The position numbers and the translations under genes were made by a program. A DNA stretch of 57,017 nucleotides, from the NCBI GenBank assembly GCA_902796005.1, contig CADBNF010000054.1:1-57017 (forward strand). The letters are read 5' to 3'. Under the pieces are notes generated by a model that made no database searches, had not been told where the DNA came from, and was given only the letters and a program-made list of their open reading frames with translations. Positions 25,715 through 33,467 of the stretch are shown piece after piece (within the stretch, counting starts at the first letter, position 1; each line of letters starts with the position of its first letter). This DNA is from an uncultured Lachnospiraceae bacterium. Its GTDB lineage: Bacteria; Bacillota; Clostridia; Lachnospirales; Lachnospiraceae.

Positions 25715-27610
25715 TCAGATACCCAGAGCAGCACGCTTGGCTTCAATACCGTCGATCATGGCCTTAACCAGCTCATCGGGATCGGTATTGATGATGTAGC
25801 CTGCGTTAACCCATTTTCTGGTGCCTTCGGTAATGAGTTCAACCATCTGATCGGAACCGTTAACCTGCGGCTCGATACCAAGATAAGTATCAATACCGGT
25901 GGCAACTACATAGTTGGCGATGGAGACAGCTTTCTCACTCATCCATTCAGGCGCACAGCCAACAACAGGAAGCTCATAGGTTTCAATGCCCCAGTCTTTG
26001 GCAATGCCGGTTACCAGAAGCATCATACGGCTGATATCAACACAGGAGCCCATATGAAGCACGGGCGGGATATCAGCGAGGGTACAAACTCTTCTTAATC
26101 CTTCACCGCAGACTTCTTTGGCAGCCTTGTCCATGAAGCCGGCCTTGGCAGCAACCTGGGCGGCGCAGCCGGTGGCAACAACGATGATATCATTTTCAAG
26201 AAGCTTTCTGATAATCTCCCAATGGGACTGTTCGGGACGCACCTTCGGGTTGTTGCAGCCAACAATGGCTACGGCACCACGGATAACGCCGGAACGTACA
26301 CATTCGATAAGAGGTTTATAAGTATCAATTTCATCCAGATGGCTGTTGGTAACGGTATCCAGTCTGCTCTTGATACCTTCGCAGGAATATCCGGCCCAGG
26401 ATTTTCTCTTCTGCTCGGGCAGGAAAATCTTGCTTTCATCCCTGTTCGGGAAGTTCTCGCAGGCAGTCATCAGGATCTTTTTGGCCACTTCACCGGCGTT
26501 TTCGCTGGTCAGCTCCAGATATTCGCTCTTCGGAATCCGGGCAATGGGGGAAGTGGTATAGAATTTGGTATGGAAGCATTCTGCCAGCGGTCCGATATTC
26601 GGGAAAATACACTGTACATCGACAACGATTGCTTCTACAACACCGGTAAGCAGGGCATTTTCCTGCTGCAGGAAGTTGCCGGCAACCTTGATGCCGTGAC
26701 GCATAATCATCTCATTACCGGTACAGCAAAGGCCGGCAACATTGATGCCCTTGGCGCCGAAGCTTCTGGCATATTTGATCATCTCGGGATCTTCGGAATA
26801 ACGAACGATCATCTCGGATACAGCCGGATCATGACCGTGACAGATTACATTGACGTAGTCCTTTTCCAGAACGCCGAGACCGGATTCGCTTTCGTTGGGC
26901 ATCGGGGTGCCGTAAAGGATATCGGACATCTCGGTACCAGCCATGGATCCGCCCCAGCCGTCCGCCATACCGGTACGAAGCGCCTGCTTCACCAGGGCTT
27001 CCGCATCAGCGGTGTTGCCCATATGGGTCATATGCATAGCGGTAACAACTTCGCGGTCAACTGCACGCGGACGAACACCGTTTTCCGTCCAGGTCTTAAT
27101 ACGTTCTTCGGTACCTCTCTCCGTCCATCTCTGATAGCCTTTGATCTTGCCGTACTCGTTCAGGCCGATTTCGGCAACCTCATGGGCAACATCATAGATG
27201 TCGCGGCCTTCGGTTTCCACGCCCCATTCTGCAGCCAGGTTCAGGAGCTTCTTGGAATCCGTTACATGATAATAACCGTCTTCGCTGGAATCATAAAGCT
27301 TCCATACGCACTCACGGCCGTGGTCGGAGTGGGTGGCAGCGCCGCCGGCTGCCATACGCAGGTAATTACGGCCGGCAATAGCGTGGGCATCGGCACCGCA
27401 GATGCCCTTGGGTGCCTTCGGAGTAATACGGCAGGGACCCATGGAGCAGATATGACAGCAGACACCCTTTTCACCAAAGAGGCAGTGAGGAGTCTGGTTC
27501 TTTACTCTGTCCTGGTATACATCGATACCTACCTGCTGAGCGGTTTCATAGAGGCGGGCATTGTCGACTTCTATTTGGTCGATAGAAGTGGGAACAAAAT
27601 GTTCACTCAT
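25715..27610 (-). CDS. cooS: Carbon monoxide dehydrogenase catalytic subunit
   Basis: 631 residues; in acetogen nomenclature this is acsA, the beta subunit of CODH/ACS. It reduces CO2 to CO for AcsB. The N-terminal cluster cysteines are C43 and C51 (D-cluster, shared across the dimer) and C52, C55, C60, C71 (B-cluster). C-cluster ligands are visible as the CHGH histidine (258/260), C296 in GLCCTGNE, C334 in VDVQC, C452 in GCNNP, C482 in GCAAQ and C523 in GSCVD. All clusters therefore look intact. The loop between C482 and C523 is about nine residues shorter than in the Moorella and Carboxydothermus enzymes. Ferredoxin is the expected electron partner; no ferredoxin gene is adjacent. Confidence 0.97.
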   Translation of the reverse strand: MSEHFVPTSIDQIEVDNARLYETAQQVGIDVYQDRVKNQTPHCLFGEKGVCCHICSMGPCRITPKAPKGICGADAHAIAGRNYLRMAAGGAATHSDHGRECVWKLYDSSEDGYYHVTDSKKLLNLAAEWGVETEGRDIYDVAHEVAEIGLNEYGKIKGYQRWTERGTEERIKTWTENGVRPRAVDREVVTAMHMTHMGNTADAEALVKQALRTGMADGWGGSMAGTEMSDILYGTPMPNESESGLGVLEKDYVNVICHGHDPAVSEMIVRYSEDPEMIKYARSFGAKGINVAGLCCTGNEMIMRHGIKVAGNFLQQENALLTGVVEAIVVDVQCIFPNIGPLAECFHTKFYTTSPIARIPKSEYLELTSENAGEVAKKILMTACENFPNRDESKIFLPEQKRKSWAGYSCEGIKSRLDTVTNSHLDEIDTYKPLIECVRSGVIRGAVAIVGCNNPKVRPEQSHWEIIRKLLENDIIVVATGCAAQVAAKAGFMDKAAKEVCGEGLRRVCTLADIPPVLHMGSCVDISRMMLLVTGIAKDWGIETYELPVVGCAPEWMSEKAVSIANYVVATGIDTYLGIEPQVNGSDQMVELITEGTRKWVNAGYIINTDPDELVKAMIDGIEAKRAALGI

Positions 27611-27679
27611 ATATGTTTACCTTCCTAAAAATATATTCTTGCCAAAGATTTGTGTCTGGTTCTCAAAATCCATCGAATG

Positions 27680-27730
27680 AATTTATACAGCGGTCATCCC
27701 TGCGCGGGCAGGGATGTCGCCGTATGAATT
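27680..27730. repeat. Long imperfect hairpin between acsE and cooS
   Basis: An inverted repeat with outer arms AATTTATAC / GTATGAATT and a perfect inner stem CATCCCTGC / GCAGGGATG around a GCG-containing loop. No T-run follows on either strand, so it does not look like an intrinsic terminator. It could be an RNA-processing or stability element within the operon, or a dispersed repeat. Confidence 0.6.
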
Positions 27731-27735
27731 GCTGA

Positions 27736-28521
27736 TTACATATCCAGATAGGAATCGAAATAAAGGATATTGTTCTTGATAACGTCACAGGACTTGATGG
27801 TTTCCATCATCCGGCGATCGCAGGGATTCAGGATGGCGCTGGTAAGGCCTGCCTGCATGGACATGGCGATCATAGCGGAGTCCATAATCGGACGAACATC
27901 CTTGGGCATACCGTTGGATACGTTGGAAAGACCGCCGGTGGAATTCAGGCCCATGTCGGAAAGCATATGGATGAACTCAAGGATATCCATTGCCTTATCC
28001 TGCATGCCGTTGATAACCAGGAACAGCGGATCGAACCACATATCTTCGGATTCCATACCCATCTCCATGCCTCTTTCAAGAAGCTGCTGGCAGTAGTTCA
28101 TACGTTCGTCATTGTCACCGGGAACGCCGGCTGCAGAGCAAAGCGCCAGAACGATGGCATCATTGTCAGCGGCAAGGTCGATATTGGTGATTCTGTCACC
28201 GGCATCGGCGGAGTTAACGATGGGTTTGCCTTTTGCACGATTATATACGGAGATACCGGCTACGATGGCCTTCTGGTTCGCAGTATCCAGAGCGATCGGA
28301 ACATTGTCGAACTCCTTCTGAAGAAGCTGCACTGCCCAGGGCATAAGTTCCTCGCCGTCTGCCTCAGCGGGACCGATGTTCAGGTCAAGGTAGTCTGCGC
28401 CGGCATCCAGCTGCTCTTTGGCTCTCTTTAAAATGGGAGCAGGATCACGTTCAGCCATAGCTTTGCGGATTGCGGGTGAGATAACATGGATTCTCTCGCC
28501 GATGGTAATAAATTTTGCCAT
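27736..28521 (-). CDS. acsE: Methyltetrahydrofolate:corrinoid/iron-sulfur protein methyltransferase
   Basis: 261 residues, the normal size of AcsE (MeTr). A dihydropteroate-synthase-like TIM barrel: ITIGERIHVISPAIRKAM at the start, DYLDLNIGPAEADGEELMPW (pterin binding, D-x-N), PIALDTANQKAI, KPIVNSADAG, and GGLSNVSNGMPKD near the end. It passes the N5-methyl of methyl-THF to the Co(I) of CoFeSP. It is separated from acsC by a 116-base gap containing an intrinsic terminator, so it may be expressed at a different level from acsCD. An AAAGGAG site precedes the ATG. Confidence 0.95.
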   Translation of the reverse strand: MAKFITIGERIHVISPAIRKAMAERDPAPILKRAKEQLDAGADYLDLNIGPAEADGEELMPWAVQLLQKEFDNVPIALDTANQKAIVAGISVYNRAKGKPIVNSADAGDRITNIDLAADNDAIVLALCSAAGVPGDNDERMNYCQQLLERGMEMGMESEDMWFDPLFLVINGMQDKAMDILEFIHMLSDMGLNSTGGLSNVSNGMPKDVRPIMDSAMIAMSMQAGLTSAILNPCDRRMMETIKSCDVIKNNILYFDSYLDM

Positions 28522-28551
28522 TGTTTGTTTCTCCTTTTTTTATTCTTTTTT

Positions 28552-28583
28552 TAAAAAAAGCGGGCCCGGTTTTCCGGACCCGC
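28552..28583 (-). terminator. Intrinsic terminator between acsC and acsE
   Basis: On the minus strand: stem GCGGGTCCGG / CCGGGCCCGC with an AAAA loop, then TTTTTTT. It sits inside the acs gene run, 54 bases beyond the acsC stop and 30 bases before the acsE start. Confidence 0.78.
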
Positions 28584-28637
28584 CGGATTGCACCTAAAGA
28601 TACCTATTATTCAGGTCTTCCAGTCAATTCAACGAAC

Positions 28638-29987
28638 TCAGGCTTCGCCTGCTTCCTGCATGTCGCGCAGGAATTTAACAAGCTGTACCGCCTCATTCGG
28701 GGCGATAACGATCTTCCAGTCGGGAAGCTTGGCTTCCAGCTCGCCCTTAAGGACGGCAACCTTGCCGGGCAGAAGCAGGGTACGGTTGCTGATCTTGGAA
28801 GCAATGTCCTGCTCCTCGATGAACTTCGCGATGGAGCCTGCGGAAAGCTTTCCGGCTGCCCATGCGGTCAGTACGGAGTAGCCGCCTGCATCGGAGATAA
28901 GCAGGTTTACCGGAACCTTGGAACGCTCCATCTCGCCGGAAACAACGAAATAGGTCAGAGCAAAGTCAACGGTGGTCGCGCAGATGTTTTCGGGGCCGGC
29001 GCCGTTCAGCGGGTAGATGCCGGGCTCAACCTTCATGGGCTTCTGCGGATCGGTGAAGATATTCTGTCTTAATGCATACAGCGGAAGGGCCTTTGCATAA
29101 TCCATCTCATCCATGATGATGACGGAACCGTAACGGCAGGTGAACAGGGAGGCAAGAGCTGCTTCCATGTACCTGTTGCCCTTGGTCAGTCTCTGAACAT
29201 GTACGATGGAGGGATAACCGAAGGTACGGTCGCCGTTCTTCAGGGCTGCACGACGAACGCGTACGGCCTGGGCAAAGGCTTCACGGATGCTCTTGTCATC
29301 CACGGAGATGAACAGTTCCTTGTAGCCGAGAGCTTCGATGGCGGCTACGGTGTCATGCAGCGCATCGATGTTGGCAGCGGAAACACCCAGAGGAACGCCG
29401 GCAGCCTGGGCTACCTTGCACATGGCTTCATAGTTGCTCTCGTTGGCACCGTTCAGGATAACGGGCAGGCCCTTAACGGCTTCCAGAGCCTTGGCAGCCA
29501 GATCAGCATCGGTGCAGGCCAGGATAATGCCGCGTCCGCATCCCTTAACCTTCTCCACAAGGGCAAGATACTCGTCGGCAGACTTCTCTTCGAAGTGGTT
29601 AACGTTGATGAACTCAACATACATATGCTCGCCGATACGGTCGTAATCAACAGCCGGAACCTTGGCAAGCTTCTCGTCCTGAACCTCAACGGGCATCGCA
29701 TCGCAGACATAGGCAGCGTATACAGGACGGGAAACGAAGGTCTTGTCGTGACGGAACATAACGGTCTCGCCGCCGAACTTGTGATCGCCAACGGTGATGG
29801 TCTTCATGGGCGGAGCAGTAGCCTCGGACAGCTTCGCAATCGCTTCCGCGGACATATGGGGACATTTGTCAAGAGGCAGGGCACCCTGGGCAACCTTCAT
29901 GCAGAAAGCCATACAGGTCGGGCAGCCGCACTCTTTACAGTTTGTTTTCGGGGAAAGTTTGAAAATATCAAGTCCTTTTAATGCCAT
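28638..29987 (-). CDS. acsC: Corrinoid/iron-sulfur protein large subunit
   Basis: 449 residues. The N-terminal [4Fe-4S] domain has C17, C20, C25 and C42 (NCKECGCPTCMAFCMKV...DKC), the low-potential cluster that rescues Co(II). A TIM-barrel middle and a C-terminal Rossmann-like corrinoid-binding domain (…LLISDAGGYSVLTAWAAGKLSAGSIA) complete the family architecture. With AcsD it forms the CoFeSP, carrying the methyl group from AcsE to AcsB. Directly follows acsD with 13 bases between them. Confidence 0.95.
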   Translation of the reverse strand: MALKGLDIFKLSPKTNCKECGCPTCMAFCMKVAQGALPLDKCPHMSAEAIAKLSEATAPPMKTITVGDHKFGGETVMFRHDKTFVSRPVYAAYVCDAMPVEVQDEKLAKVPAVDYDRIGEHMYVEFINVNHFEEKSADEYLALVEKVKGCGRGIILACTDADLAAKALEAVKGLPVILNGANESNYEAMCKVAQAAGVPLGVSAANIDALHDTVAAIEALGYKELFISVDDKSIREAFAQAVRVRRAALKNGDRTFGYPSIVHVQRLTKGNRYMEAALASLFTCRYGSVIIMDEMDYAKALPLYALRQNIFTDPQKPMKVEPGIYPLNGAGPENICATTVDFALTYFVVSGEMERSKVPVNLLISDAGGYSVLTAWAAGKLSAGSIAKFIEEQDIASKISNRTLLLPGKVAVLKGELEAKLPDWKIVIAPNEAVQLVKFLRDMQEAGEA

Positions 29988-30000
29988 TTTTCCGCCCTCC

Positions 30001-30942
30001 TTATACTAATTCCTTGATCATGTCGGCAATCGTCTTGACGGCTACCGGATGTCTTAAAAGAACAGCGTCGCTGCCGCAGGCGATACAGGCTGCCGCGGTC
30101 TCGATCTCCATCTGGATACCACGCTCTTCACGGGGCCCCCATTCGGGCTCTTCGCTCTCCTCAAGGAGGGTTTCCTTAACGCTCCAGGCATCATCGCCGA
30201 CGATGGTAACAACGGGCATCTGCAGGGCCTGGTCGTTCTGGGTCAGGGCTGCATTCTTAACACGCTCGATGGTGGAGGCCAGGTACTCAAAGCCGTAGCC
30301 GGCTGCTGCGCTGCCGAGGTTCATAACCACGGAAGTGGAGGGGATACCCAGCTGGGAAAGCAGAACGTTCAGCTGCTTCGCCAGGTTGATATCAACGGCG
30401 GACTCACCGCCTACAAGACAGCCTGCTGCCAGAACAACACCGGCGCCGACCTGCTTGTAGTTCTCTTCACGGCAGGACAGGCAGAGGATGTTCTTGCCGC
30501 GCATGGCATCCGCAACCTTAACAAATAAATCAGCATCTTTTTCGATGTTTTTGCTTCCGATAACAGCCAGGGGTTTGTCGATGGCATCGTATACGGCCTT
30601 AACCAGCTCAACGCAGTCTTCCACGGAGGTGTTCTCCGCATTGGGATCGGCGCTGTCCAGGGTCAGAACAATGAAATCGCAGCCTTCCATGGTGCAGGCC
30701 TTCTTAGCCTGCTCCGGAACGGTCTCACATCCTGCATAAAATTCAGCAAGACCCGGAACGGTCTTGTCATATCCTCTGTCGGATACTTCTACGCCCACTC
30801 TGGGAGCGTTGGGGATAGGCGCATCAAAAGAATACAGCGGCAGTACGTTGCTTCCGCCGAGAACGATTTCTCTTCCTTCAGCACCTACGGTAAGAGCATT
30901 GATGGATGCTCCGAAAACCTGAGGTTTGTCTGTAAAAGGCAT
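30001..30942 (-). CDS. acsD: Corrinoid/iron-sulfur protein small subunit
   Basis: 313 residues, the usual size of the CoFeSP small subunit. TIM barrel with the family start VFGASINALTVG...EIVLGGSNVLPLYSFD, CDFIVLTLDSADPN, VIGSKNIEKDADLF and the 'MNLGSAAAGYGFEYLASTIERVK' block that shields the corrinoid. First gene of the acs run, with a strong AAGGAGG site. Divergent from the LysR gene, with a 192-base intergenic region that presumably holds its promoter. Confidence 0.95.
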   Translation of the reverse strand: MPFTDKPQVFGASINALTVGAEGREIVLGGSNVLPLYSFDAPIPNAPRVGVEVSDRGYDKTVPGLAEFYAGCETVPEQAKKACTMEGCDFIVLTLDSADPNAENTSVEDCVELVKAVYDAIDKPLAVIGSKNIEKDADLFVKVADAMRGKNILCLSCREENYKQVGAGVVLAAGCLVGGESAVDINLAKQLNVLLSQLGIPSTSVVMNLGSAAAGYGFEYLASTIERVKNAALTQNDQALQMPVVTIVGDDAWSVKETLLEESEEPEWGPREERGIQMEIETAAACIACGSDAVLLRHPVAVKTIADMIKELV

Positions 30943-31063
30943 TTCCTTTTTTCCTCCTTCTCACAATAAAATCTCTTGCTTGATATTTTATTAACAATAT
31001 TTAATCATACGGACTAATTTTATAATGACGAAAAGAATTATAAAAGCAATTTATGGGTGCATT

Positions 31064-31084
31064 GATGCAACTTTTCGTTGCATC
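31064..31084. promoter_or_regulatory. Palindromic operator candidate between acsD and lysR
   Basis: Perfect inverted repeat GATGCAAC-TTTTC-GTTGCATC in the divergent acsD/lysR region, 50 bases before the LysR start. LysR proteins bind such dyads, usually between a divergent regulator and target. The exact T-N11-A consensus is not matched, so the assignment rests on position and symmetry. A hairpin in the lysR leader is the alternative. Confidence 0.5.
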
Positions 31085-31134
31085 CGAACAGGGAATATGC
31101 TATGATGCCTCTGTCGGAAAGGAATGGACTTATC

Positions 31135-32022
31135 ATGGATGTCAAACAGCTGCGATCCTTTATCGCCGTAGCTCGTTCACGCAGCTTTTTAAAAGCCGCT
31201 GACGAACTCTTCGTTTCCCGCCAGGCCTTAAGCAAAACCATCAGCCAGCTGGAAACAGAACTTAATCTCTCTCTGTTCACCCGCACTTCAAAGGGCGTGC
31301 TGCTGACCGCCGCGGGAGAATTTCTCTATCCCCGGGCCCGGGCCCTGGTGAACGAGATGGACAAACTGAAGGCGGAAACCATTGACGCCGCAAGGCAGGC
31401 CCTCCCCACGGTGCGTTTTGTCATGGTTCAGGGGGTTTTCGGCGTATTTGCGGAAAAGCTGGGCATGTTCGCCTACCGTCACAGGGACGACATGGACCTG
31501 AAGATGCGAAGCTGCCTGGATGCGGACTGCGACTCCGTCTTAAGCGGCGGAAAGGCAGACGCCCTTATCTCCTTTACCCCGCCCAACAACAGGCTGGCCA
31601 GCACGGAGGTGCTCACCATTTCACCCCTTGCCTTCCTTATTAATAAAAACAATCCGGCGATTTCCCAGGTACACGGCAATCCGGAGGCTTTAACCGCCCT
31701 TCCCAAGCTCCTGTATACCGGCGGAAGGGAGAAAAGCCTGTGGTGGAAGGATTTCCCGGGAAGAAACGACCTGGTCTGCAGCGACCTGGATTACACCTTC
31801 CAGCTGCTGAACGAGGACCGGGGGATACTTCCCATCCCGCAGATTCTCATTCCCAAATACATCGACTACGCGGAGGTGTATGCCCCGGCATCCATGCAGG
31901 AATGGATTCCCCTTTACTACTCCACTCTTAACGTAGAAAATTATAACACAAGGCTGTATAATATTATAGAAGAAATCCGGACAGAGCTCCGGGAATTCAC
32001 CACGGAGGAAAGAAACGCATGA
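31135..32022 (+). CDS. LysR-family regulator, divergent from the acs operon
   Basis: 295 residues from ATG 31135 (AAAGGAA site upstream). N-terminal winged HTH (about 1-60: MDVKQLRSFIAVARSRSFLKAADELFVSRQALSKTISQLETELNLSLFTRTSKGVLLTAAG) and a substrate-binding-like domain (about 90-290) for an unknown inducer. The effector domain is divergent from common members. Head-to-head with acsD, it is the best candidate to control the CODH/ACS genes. Its stop overlaps the start of the Cys-rich gene (ATGA), tying a regulator of acetogenesis to a cobalamin-associated protein. Confidence 0.9.
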   Translation: MDVKQLRSFIAVARSRSFLKAADELFVSRQALSKTISQLETELNLSLFTRTSKGVLLTAAGEFLYPRARALVNEMDKLKAETIDAARQALPTVRFVMVQGVFGVFAEKLGMFAYRHRDDMDLKMRSCLDADCDSVLSGGKADALISFTPPNNRLASTEVLTISPLAFLINKNNPAISQVHGNPEALTALPKLLYTGGREKSLWWKDFPGRNDLVCSDLDYTFQLLNEDRGILPIPQILIPKYIDYAEVYAPASMQEWIPLYYSTLNVENYNTRLYNIIEEIRTELREFTTEERNA

Positions 32023-32360
32023 GCAAAACAGAACAGCCCGAAGGGCATTACAGGTTTTTCCAGAACAAAGAATGTGAATACTTTCCCTGCCATAAGATAG
32101 AGAATACAGAAGAATTCAACTGTCTCTTCTGTTACTGTCCCCTCTATGCCCTGGGGGAAAAATGCCGGGGCAATTTCGTTTACACGGAGAAAGGCATCAA
32201 GAACTGCACGAACTGCAACATTCCCCACCGGGCGAAGAATTATGAATACATTCTTTCCCGTTTTTCGGAAATTGCCGACCTGGCCCGAAGAAAAGACGAG
32301 CCGGAAGGAACAGCCGGCCAGTCTGTCTGTCAGTACTGCGACCCTGTAAAAAAGGAGTAA
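32019..32360 (+). CDS. Cysteine-rich small domain protein (cobalamin-associated)
   Basis: 113 residues with ten cysteines (19, 24, 35, 38, 40, 49, 63, 66, 104, 107) and the pattern HYRFFQNKECEYFPCHK...FNCLFCYCPLY...NCTNC. This is the 'cysteine-rich small domain' family (PF04071 as I recall it), a presumed metal-binding domain often found in cobalamin-biosynthesis loci, alone or fused to cobamide enzymes. Function unknown. The start codon overlaps the LysR stop. It is immediately followed by the B12-riboswitch promoter, fitting its usual company. Confidence 0.75.
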   Translation: MSKTEQPEGHYRFFQNKECEYFPCHKIENTEEFNCLFCYCPLYALGEKCRGNFVYTEKGIKNCTNCNIPHRAKNYEYILSRFSEIADLARRKDEPEGTAGQSVCQYCDPVKKE

Positions 32361-32386
32361 CCACTCCCGAAAAGGATAATAAAGGA

Positions 32387-32415
32387 TTGATTTTCCGTTT
32401 CATTCATATTATATT
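32387..32415 (+). promoter_or_regulatory. Sigma-A promoter driving the cobalamin riboswitch operon
   Basis: TTGATT, 17-base spacer, TATATT. Transcription would start near 32422, a few bases before the first riboswitch stem. Confidence 0.75.
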
Positions 32416-32427
32416 AACAAAAGAAAT

Positions 32428-32522
32428 ATTGTCTGTATCCTAACGAAAGACGGAAAGGGGTAAGAACCCACGGGAAGGCCACTGTGCGGCAGATTTGCCA
32501 AGTCAGGAACGTCTCAGACAAT
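32428..32522 (+). promoter_or_regulatory. Cobalamin riboswitch
   Basis: Closing stem ATTGTCTG (32428-32435) with CAGACAAT (32515-32522). Inside are the conserved blocks: GGGGTAAGAACCCACGGGAA (peripheral GGT..A..CC and CGG elements), GCCACTGTG, and the B12-box relative AAGTCAGGAAC just before the closing stem. These are the standard landmarks of the cobalamin-sensing leader RNA. It lies in front of genes for B12 capture, transport and assembly, as expected, and is followed by a terminator hairpin, suggesting transcriptional control. Confidence 0.88.
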
Positions 32523-32571
32523 CAGATGTTTTCTGCCGTAACCGGAAAACATGCTCGTTATGATGAACTCT

Positions 32572-32605
32572 GACCTGCAGTTTACGGCTGCGGGTCTGTT
32601 TTCGT
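32572..32605 (+). terminator. Riboswitch expression-platform terminator (attenuator)
   Basis: Stem GACCTGCAG (32572-32580) with CTGCGGGTC (32588-32596), one G-U pair, then a T-rich tail CTGTTTTCGTTT. The upstream segment GCCGTAA (32535-32541) can pair with TTACGGC (32582-32588), which would break the terminator: a plausible antiterminator. Confidence 0.65.
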
Positions 32606-32640
32606 TTATACAGACACAGGTTTTCAAGGAGGATTTAAAA

Positions 32641-33366
32641 ATGAAAAAGTTAATTGCCGTTTCCCTGGCTGCCGTAATGGCACTGAGCTTTGCAGCCTGC
32701 GGCAGCAAATCCGGTGAAGCCGGAAGCACCTCTGCCGCTTCCGCATCTTCCGCAGCAGCCGTGGATGAGAATGCCGTATTCGTCACCATCAGCAGCGCCG
32801 GTGAAATCGTAGCAGCTGCTGAACCCGTTGTTCCCGAAGACAAGAACGGCGACGGCGCGATCACCGTATCCGATGTACTCATCTGCACCCATGACCTGTT
32901 CTACGAGGGCGGTTCCGAAGCAGGATATGCCGAAATCGAATCCCAGTACGGCCCGGCCATCAGCAAGCTCTGGGGCGTTGAAAACGGCGGCTCCTATGGC
33001 TACTACATCAACAACGTAGCCGGCTACTCTCTTGCAGATCCCGTAAAGGCCGGTGATTATTTCGTAGCTTACAGCTTCGCCGATCTGACAAACTGGACCG
33101 ACAACTACTCCTACTTTGATCAGTTCCGCGTGGAGAATTCCGGCAGTGTAACCCTCACCCTGAACCGTGCCGGTTTTGATGAGGAGTGGAATCCCATCAT
33201 CGTTCCCGTGGAAGGCGCTGTCATCACCGTTGACGGCACCCCCACCGAAGTGAAGACCGATGCCGATGGCAAGGCCACCATTACCCTGGAAAGCGGCGCA
33301 AAATGCATCAGTGCCGAAGCGCCCGAAGGCTTTACCCTTGTTCCCCCCGTATGTATCGTAAAGTAA
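32641..33366 (+). CDS. Lipoprotein with DUF4430-like domain, riboswitch-controlled
   Basis: 241 residues. Lipoprotein signal (MKKLIAVSLAAVMALSFAAC, Cys20), a Ser/Ala linker, then a domain at about 45-165. Its 'GGSYGYYINNVAGYS...VKAGDYFVAYSF' strands resemble the DUF4430 (transcobalamin C-terminal-like) pattern of G-Y/W-x-x-x-I/V-N-G followed by K-x-G-D-x-V-x-x-x-Y. An EF-hand/dockerin-type calcium loop precedes it (DKNGDGAITVSD, 67-78). The C-terminal 60 residues look like a small Ig-like domain with the TDADGKATITL motif. AAGGAGG site. As the first gene behind a B12 riboswitch it is probably a surface cobamide-binding or docking protein; that role is inference. Confidence 0.7.
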   Translation: MKKLIAVSLAAVMALSFAACGSKSGEAGSTSAASASSAAAVDENAVFVTISSAGEIVAAAEPVVPEDKNGDGAITVSDVLICTHDLFYEGGSEAGYAEIESQYGPAISKLWGVENGGSYGYYINNVAGYSLADPVKAGDYFVAYSFADLTNWTDNYSYFDQFRVENSGSVTLTLNRAGFDEEWNPIIVPVEGAVITVDGTPTEVKTDADGKATITLESGAKCISAEAPEGFTLVPPVCIVK

Positions 33367-33406
33367 GGGGAAAACAATTTAAAATCCGGTAAATCAACTG
33401 ATCACT

Positions 33407-33452
33407 GCTGTCCTTCGCCCTTTTCGCGAAGGACAGCTCTTGTGCTTTTTTT
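33407..33452 (+). terminator. Intra-operon terminator after the lipoprotein
   Basis: Perfect 12-base stem GCTGTCCTTCGC / GCGAAGGACAGC with a 7-base loop. The tail TCTTGTGCTTTTTTT has its T-run some bases from the stem, so termination is likely partial. It would make the lipoprotein message more abundant than the downstream transporter and cob genes. Confidence 0.7.
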
Positions 33453-33467
33453 AAGAAATGTAACGTA

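Noticed and set aside
26222..27628. Long open frame (468 codons) opposite cooS
   Set aside because: Shadow of the CODH gene; the cooS frame contains all metal-cluster ligands.
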